Source: Lepas anatifera
Lineage: Eukaryota > Arthropoda > Thecostraca > Lepadidae
Assembly: GCA_034440635.1 (NCBI GenBank)
Contig: JAOTON010001525.1
Coordinates: 248,001 to 312,000 of the forward strand
Direction: 5' to 3'
DNA: 64,000 nucleotides
This document shows positions 58,332 through 64,000 of the stretch, one piece after another. The notes under the pieces are model-generated. The model saw nothing but the letters and a program-made list of their open reading frames with translations. It had not been told where the DNA came from and searched no databases. Each line of letters starts with the position of its first letter. The first letter of the stretch is position 1. Position numbers and translations under genes: made by a program.

Positions 58332-59404
58332 GTAAATATTGAGCGCCGGAGCGTCTCCCGTGGAATCGATCGCAAGCCTGCACACGCACTGCCACTGCAC
58401 ATTCCTGAGCAGAGGACCGGAGCCCAACGCTCTATGAACGGAGCTACCGTGGCGGTATCGTATCGTAAAAATGTCTTGTTTCAGGATGATAATATCCCCT
58501 TTTTCTATTTTCATGATACTGCCCCTGTGCTTAAGGTGAATAAGTGTTGCACTTCCTTATCCAGCCGACTGAACATATAGGGACACATAAACATAGGATT
58601 TCATTGCCGGGGTTGCGCTCCCCCCCCGGTCGAAAATCCGTGGTGACGCCTTGCTCTCTCTGCACGTAGTTTTGAGATATGCAGTAAAAATCTATTACGT
58701 GTTCTGCGTGAAGTGGTATTGCATACTTGATGTTAGGATGAACTGTTCTTTGTCTAGAACAAAACAAAATGTGAACATTTGGTTCGAAACACTCAGTAGC
58801 TTGAACGTTGGCAGGAAATTAAACAGACGGTTGCTGGGGGGTGCGTTCAAAGGTAGAATCATAGAACGCAAAGCGTCGTGAAGGCTAGGACAAGCTAATT
58901 TTGGCATCGTATTGTCATCTCTTAACTGTTTGAGTGACGTGAACTTTACGGCACGCTTCTAATTAACGCAAAAACTTCAATTCATTCTTTTATATTGTGA
59001 GACAACAATCTGTCTGCAGAATTGCCACTCGCGCTACAAGGTGTTGGCGTGATATCGCCAGGCACCCAGCGTCAATAAGCAGCTTCAAACGCTTCAGAGT
59101 TTAGACGCCTCTCTTTAGATATCGCAGCAACCGTTTTCGCATCGTGCCGACATATTTCCGCTGCAATGTCGCAACAATTCCTATGGCGGAGGTTCCGTCA
59201 GGAAAAAGTCTGATGTGACTGGGTTATATTTCTCTAGCCGTCAGCCTTGATAACAACAAACCTTTGAGACAGCGTGAAAGGAAAAAGGAGCCGTTGTTGT
59301 GATACCTCCCTCCGTTTCAGTGAGATGGTCACCGTTGCCTGGGGTGACTGTCATTCAGTTGTATGGTCTTATGGCAGTCTCTAAGCACTTAAAGAAGATG
59401 CGCC
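58332..59404. other. No gene seen
   Basis: Unique-looking sequence with short frames; nothing supported. Confidence 0.4.
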
Positions 59405-59858
59405 TCAAAGGGAATGTGGCACCTTTATAACGTGATTTTAACTGAGATAGCCAAGTTGTAAAACATGCCGGAAAACCCGGTACTCTATATCATTTCTCTT
59501 GAAACTCGAAATTTCCGAAGAGAAAAGCTAAAAAGTACCTGAAATGTAACATACATGTACCCTTAGCAGTAGGCCACAGTTGTCAGCTATTGGTGTGACG
59601 ACATATGTTGACGTCACGATGAGTATCAGCCAATCGAAGCCCTTGAAGCGTATTGAATATGGTAGTGGTTGCCAGATCATGACGTCATCCGCAGGCTGAT
59701 ATTTCTTTCTTTCCCTAGAGGAGCACTTTAAAAATCAAATTATTGAGCTTATTGTACATTTTTCAGAGAAATCATGGACGCTTTCATGATTTTCGGCTAA
59801 AAGTTCCCCTAATTGCACTAAATTCCAGGATTCGACCAAGGTGTCACGTTACGTTTAA
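59405..59858. mobile_element. Family D TTAA element (454 bp)
   Basis: TCAA-AGGGAATGTGGCACCTTT at the left, AGGTGTCACGTTACGT-TTAA at the right; one TTAA worn to TCAA and the right tip with two changes. The interior matches 35934-36385 closely (GCTATTGGTGTGACGACATA). Confidence 0.9.
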
Positions 59859-60031
59859 GCGTGGAGTCTGATTGCTATTTTCAAATTCCACACTATCACA
59901 TTTTACTTATCCATACCATACAGGCAATAACGCTTAGAAAACCACTCACGCAAGACGCTCCAGTGCGGCCTGCTGTTGCTGAATACGCCCGTTTCATAGC
60001 AGCGAGAAGTCTCATTGCCACCGCCGGTCAC

Positions 60032-60180
60032 CTTTGGGACCACTGCGGAGCGTCTCCAAGCGCTGGGCAGGATCAGCGGCGTGCCGTCGGCGTCTCCCCT
60101 CGTCGTTTCCGTCGCGTCGTTCTCGACGCTGTCGGGCCCGGCGGTCCGCGGATGCCGCGGCGTCCTGTTTGCAAGAGCGG
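60032..60180 (-). CDS. Candidate internal exon of an unidentified host gene
   Basis: On the minus strand a long C-rich tract (CCTCCTCCCCCACCCACCCACCAG) ends in AG at 60181, and a donor AAAG|GTGACC lies at 60031. The 149 bp between are open: two bases, then 49 codons ending in phase 0. Part of the product reads VENDATETTRGDADGTPLIL then PSAWRRSAVVPK, hydrophilic, with about 80% G/C at third positions, in contrast to the flanks. No domain is recognised. The plus strand is also open in the matching frame (with its own weaker GT/AG pair at 60003-60183), so the strand is not certain. It lies on the opposite strand from the exon at 47189, so it would be a different gene. Confidence 0.42.
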
Positions 60181-60349
60181 CTGGTGGGTGGGTGGGGGAG
60201 GAGGGGGTGGGAGAGACGGCGGTAATATCGCGCCATTGTGTGAAAATGGCGCGCCCGTTGGCCGTTACCCATAATGAAGGTGGGTTGTCCGAGAAAGTTC
60301 GCCGGCTTGCAAGGAGAGTGGGATGAACTTTGCTGAGTAATGGCACGCA

Positions 60350-62491
60350 CAGAGAGGGCGAATGGAAAAAAATATCGGATAATGCTAGTGGCTAAAAAGC
60401 TATAGCATAGTGTGCTATAGCTATAAAGCTATATCGTAAATATATAGGCCTATAAAGCTACAGCAAGAGTACATACTTGAACACATTTCCTATTACAAAT
60501 TCACATTTGAAAGCTATTAAATGTCTTAGCATGCAGCTCCCGGTCCATATGATAGGTCATACGGGGAAAGAAAAATAACAAAACTGCTGTGGAATGCAGG
60601 TTCTTACGGAACCCGGAACTGTCCCACTGTGGAAATTTACGACAGCCACCAGCCTTCTTTCAACCCATTCACGGTTGGCAATCTCAGCTGACAGTGGCCG
60701 CCCGACGTTGCCCAGACTTTTCTCTTTATGGTATCGTAAATAATACATCAGACGCATGAAGAAAGATCGACTGGCGAACAAAACAGCCTGAGTAGAAAGC
60801 CAGAGTGGAAGGCCGTTCAAGCATTGGTGCAGAAGAAAGCTGCAAGACTTGCATAGCTTGATTATTGGAGAACATAGGTTTTGATAAACGGGAAGCAAGC
60901 CTAGGTTTAAAGGCAATGAGTAGTCAGCATTCTGACGCATAGACAAAATTGGCTGGGGAAATCAGCCTAACGTATCGCAAACTTGTGTCTGGAGTTTGTG
61001 CTGATCAAGAAAGGGTGTAACAAACAAACCCATGATGAATGAAAAACTACCTTGGCGTGAGCCTGTCAATGAAATGTAAAAAAAGAAAAAAAGAATATGA
61101 GGTGCCTGGAGGTCAGGTGAGATGATCGCCTCAAACCTTAATCACCCATAGAGGCGGGGCTCGACCGAAATTTATGCCTCTAAGTAGTGCTGCGGATGAA
61201 AGTCAGGTTAATTGCAAGCTAACTAAAACTTATCTAAAGGTAAATGTAGTTGATGAGCCAATTTATGCAGCCAATCTAAAACTAATTTTATTATCACCCG
61301 ATTCTTTATTCAATCGTGTCATGCTTACCCTACTGCGCTCAAAACATTTCTTGGTCTCTCAAAATTTGGCAGCAATGGTGCAAACTGTTTACGTTACAGT
61401 GTGCTAGGGCGTGTAACTGCGGTCGGGAAGTGTGGCAATCGGTTCGGCCTCGACATGTCTCTAGAACCGAATATTTGTGAAGTATTATGGCTAGTGATGT
61501 GAGCTTTAGGTCCAAAAATTGTCGGAAAATACCTAGTTTTAGGTGGAAGGTGACACCTATCCTCCGGATTTTTCACCTAAAAATGGACTAGCCCTCAAAC
61601 ACAATTTCTGGCCTTAAAGGAACTGTCCTGTCGCAAGGACCTCTCAACACTAGGTTGAAATGGTTTATTGCCGGGGTGATTTGCGTTGGACAAGCGGAAC
61701 AGTGCAGAAGTGCAAATACACTGAATTGGACTCACTGTATCAGATGAGAAGGAAGTAAATACATTGGTCATATGAAATAAAAAGTAAATATATAGTACTA
61801 CAGAAGTAAATGAATAATCCCCGTTGACCCCCCCTCTCAAACCATCAGTCCAGGTCCGGTACTGACCTGCCTCTTGAATGGTATGTGATCTCCAGACAGG
61901 GGCGATTTCCAGACACCGGTCCGGACGCGCCAGAACCAACAGGTATATCTATAGTCTGTATAAGTTGAAGGCCTGTTCAATGTTCATGGCATGACGTGCT
62001 GATATGATCGTACGTTTTTATGGTATATAATTTTAAACTGAGTTTAAAACAAAATAGCTGTGTGTCAGTATGTCAGTGTCTGTTTTTGGAAATGGTTCAG
62101 CCTTTGAGAAGCGGTAATCAATGTTTTGATTTTTATACTGACCCCTTATTCTCGGGGTCTGAGCATTCCATTAAAATTATTCTGTCGGCTTTAACGTGTT
62201 TGGAACCCTCGGAATAACAGTCGTATCTCCTCTGAGCACGCTTTCCTCCATGCATAATTAATCCCCGACTGTGCGTGAAAGTTTTTTTCAAAGACACTTT
62301 GCAAGGAATACCCCAGTCAACATGGTGTCAGCAAGGACGACAATCTGAGCGTGAAATGAATGCCGTCAGGCATTGATTTCTTTACTAGAAGTTCACGTTA
62401 AACAAGCCAATCAGTCGCCGTTGTGCATGAACTCACAGAACTGAATGAAAATGTGATGGCCCACACATGTTAGCGCCTCGATTGACGCAGC
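60350..62491. other. No gene seen
   Basis: About 2.1 kb with short frames only. Near 60390-60470 the words AAAGCTATAGCATAGTG and TAAAGCTATATCG form a small local repeat of AGCTATA. The segment from 61613 (TTAAAGGAACTGTCCTGTCG) may be one tip of a further TTAA-type element; no partner tip was found. Confidence 0.4.
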
Positions 62492-62838
62492 TTAACACGC
62501 GCATTGACGGGGGAAGGGCGGGTACTCGCCCCTCGAGATTTTAGACGATATAATGAAAACGGCCTACGTAGCGCCGCCGTACTTCATATACCTTTTCTGA
62601 CCACTTTTACAACTAAAAAAGGGGTGCAAGTAATTTCAGGTTAGGTCACCATAGCAAGTTAAGTGACCTCACTTCTAAAGTGAACGATAGTATGAGTAAT
62701 AACAGAGCTTATCTTTGAATTTGAAATTAATATCAAATAATGCGACTTCTGGGCACTACACCATTTTGTGAGGGATTTTTATATCGATGAGCTAAGGTTA
62801 GGCACGAGTCATGACCTCTAAATTGGAAATACATGGGA
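62492..62838. mobile_element. Family A fragment, reverse orientation, cut by the next repeat
   Basis: TTAACACGCGCATTGACGGGGG at 62492, then the family order (GCGCCGCCGTACTTCATATA, TTCAGGTTAGGTCACCATAG) as far as AAATACATGGGA. It is interrupted at about 62838 by the GGGACGGCGGATTCC repeat; the remainder is not in the window. Confidence 0.8.
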
Positions 62839-62840
62839 TC

Positions 62841-64000
62841 AGGGACGGCGGATTCCAGGGTGCAAGTGGTGCAGTTGCACCACTCGATTTTTTTCAAGTG
62901 GTGCAAAAGTATCTTTTTGCACCACTTGTTTTGGCTTTGTCCAGGGAGGCGCCCCCCCCAGGCCTCAGCCGGCGCCCCCGGCCGGTCAGAGAAAATCAAG
63001 CCTAATTACCGCCTACCTGAAAAGGTAGGATCATCTGTGAAAAAGACATGTTCATACATGAATGACGCACCTTGACATCAAAACTGCGCCCTGGAAAGCA
63101 AAAGGCGCCCCCCTTGAGTAAAGGCGCCCCCTCTGGATAGCATAGGCGCCCTTGAAAAGCGTAGGCGCCTCCTGGACAGCTGAGGCGCCTCCGAAGAAGA
63201 GAAACGGCGCCCCTAGATATCACATGCGCCCCCTGGTTAGCACAGGCACCCCTTGACAGCAAAAGGCGCCCCCCCGCAGAGAAAAGGCGCCCCCTGGACA
63301 ACATAGGCGCCCTTTGATAAGAAAGGCGCCCCCTGGAGAGATAAGAGAGAAACCCCCCCTCCCGAGAACAACGGCGGCAGGGACGGCGGATTCCGCAGGA
63401 CAGGGTGTGCAGTTGCACACCTTGAAAAAATGATGGTGTACAATAGTATATTTTTGCACACCTGGTTTTGACATCGTACGGGGAGGCCCTCACGGATTTG
63501 GGTGGCACCCCCGGATTTTGCCGGCGCCCCCGGCCGGTCAAGAGAAAATCAGACACATCGCCTGTCTGAAGGGGTAGTACCCTCTGTGTAAAATAAAATA
63601 CACTTTCAAATATGAATGGCGCCCCCTGACATCAAAGCTGCACCCTGGACAGCGAAAGGTGCCCACCCCCTTGAGCAAAAGCGCCCCTCTGGATAGCAAA
63701 GGCGACCTCTAGACAGCAGAGGCGCCCCTGGACAGAAAAAGGCACCCCCAATTGAGGAGTAACGACGCCCCTGGATAGCATAGGCGCCCTCTGGTTAGCA
63801 CAGGCACTCCCGTACACTAAGAGGCGCCCCCCTCCCCCATAGAGCAAAGGCACCCCTCTGGATATCATAAGCTCCCTTTAATAGCAATCGCGCTCCCTGG
63901 ACAGCAGGGGCGCCCTCTGGATAGGATAGGCGCCCCCAAAACAGCAAATACGCCCTTAGATACCAAAAGCGCCCCATGGACAGAACACGCCCTCTGGATA
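62841..64000. repeat. Compound GGCGCC-type repeat, two units of about 540 bp
   Basis: Two units start AGGGACGGCGGATTCC at 62841 and 63379. Each opens with a hairpin pair around GTGGTGCAGTTGCACCAC or GTGTGCAGTTGCACAC. It continues with CCCCCGGCCGGTC-AGAGAAAATCA, and then an array of about 20-bp units like AAAGGCGCCCCCTGGACAGC, highly variable, that continues past the window edge. The long minus-strand frames across it (up to 184 codons) follow from the repeat and are not taken as genes. Confidence 0.85.

Noticed and set aside
63002..63977. Minus-strand frames up to 184 codons rich in Gly, Arg and Leu
   Set aside because: Low-complexity product of the GGCGCC array.

Overview
This window looks like nuclear DNA of a metazoan, most likely an invertebrate; I cannot place the species. 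The reasons are Penelope-like and non-LTR retroelement relics, a decayed piggyBac transposon, tRNA-derived SINEs, long dinucleotide arrays, spliced-gene signals (GT/AG boundaries) and no bacterial-style operons. It is an intron/intergenic landscape with almost no intact coding sequence. Nearly every long open frame is a repeat artefact or a transposon fragment.

The dominant layer is mobile DNA bounded by TTAA. I can separate several non-autonomous families. Family A (about 850 bp, ends TTAA-CACGCGCATTGACGGGGG) is at 12259-13101, 21590-21866 (part), 24440-25286, 25795-27205 (interrupted), 55188-56041 and 62492-62838 (part). Family B (ends CACGC with a C/G-rich tip) is at 23685-25539 and 49720-50546. 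Family C is at 17943-18871, 32201-34223 and 53811-54784. Family D (about 430-450 bp, ends AGGGAATGTGGCACC) is at 34279-34704, 35934-36385, 48694 onward, 50812-53678 and 59405-59858. Other members are 4440-5462 and 27230-28466. The bodies of the long families (A, B, C and the two others, but not D) are packed with GGTCA/TGACC half-sites. Two nested insertions (A into B, A into an A-like element) can be read against uninterrupted relatives and give an exact TTAA duplication. A 2.5-kb piggyBac element with a decayed transposase (51125-53626) sits inside a family D copy and itself contains a short CAGTGGCGG element.

Retroelements: a 5'-truncated, frame-broken CR1/Jockey-type reverse transcriptase (2166-3626); two Penelope-like fragments (19071-21339, a large head-to-head inverted structure with GIY-YIG endonuclease, and 21868-22404 with the YVDD motif); a pair of opposed tRNA-derived SINEs, one with a 14-bp target duplication (15389-15800); and a further SINE at 41325. 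Short GC-tipped elements with ends like CATAGGCRGATCCAGG or CAGTGGCGGATCCAGG are scattered (1229, 11285, 14622, 40022, 46571, 47679, 52931, 57028), plus a pair at 9433 and 45031. Satellites and microsatellites: a 42-bp array (8621), a 15-bp array (42651), (GA)n (49157), several (TA)n, and a GGCGCC-type array filling the last 1.1 kb.

Host genes: the best evidence is one internal exon on the + strand at 47189-47342, whose splice-acceptor segment is tandemly quadrupled upstream with an in-frame stop in three copies. A second plausible exon is on the - strand at 60032-60180, with weaker candidates at 37426-37636 (-), 58275-58331 (+) and an unexplained 116-codon frame at 8981-9331 (-). I recognise none of these proteins. 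I found no tRNA, rRNA, CRISPR or operon features.
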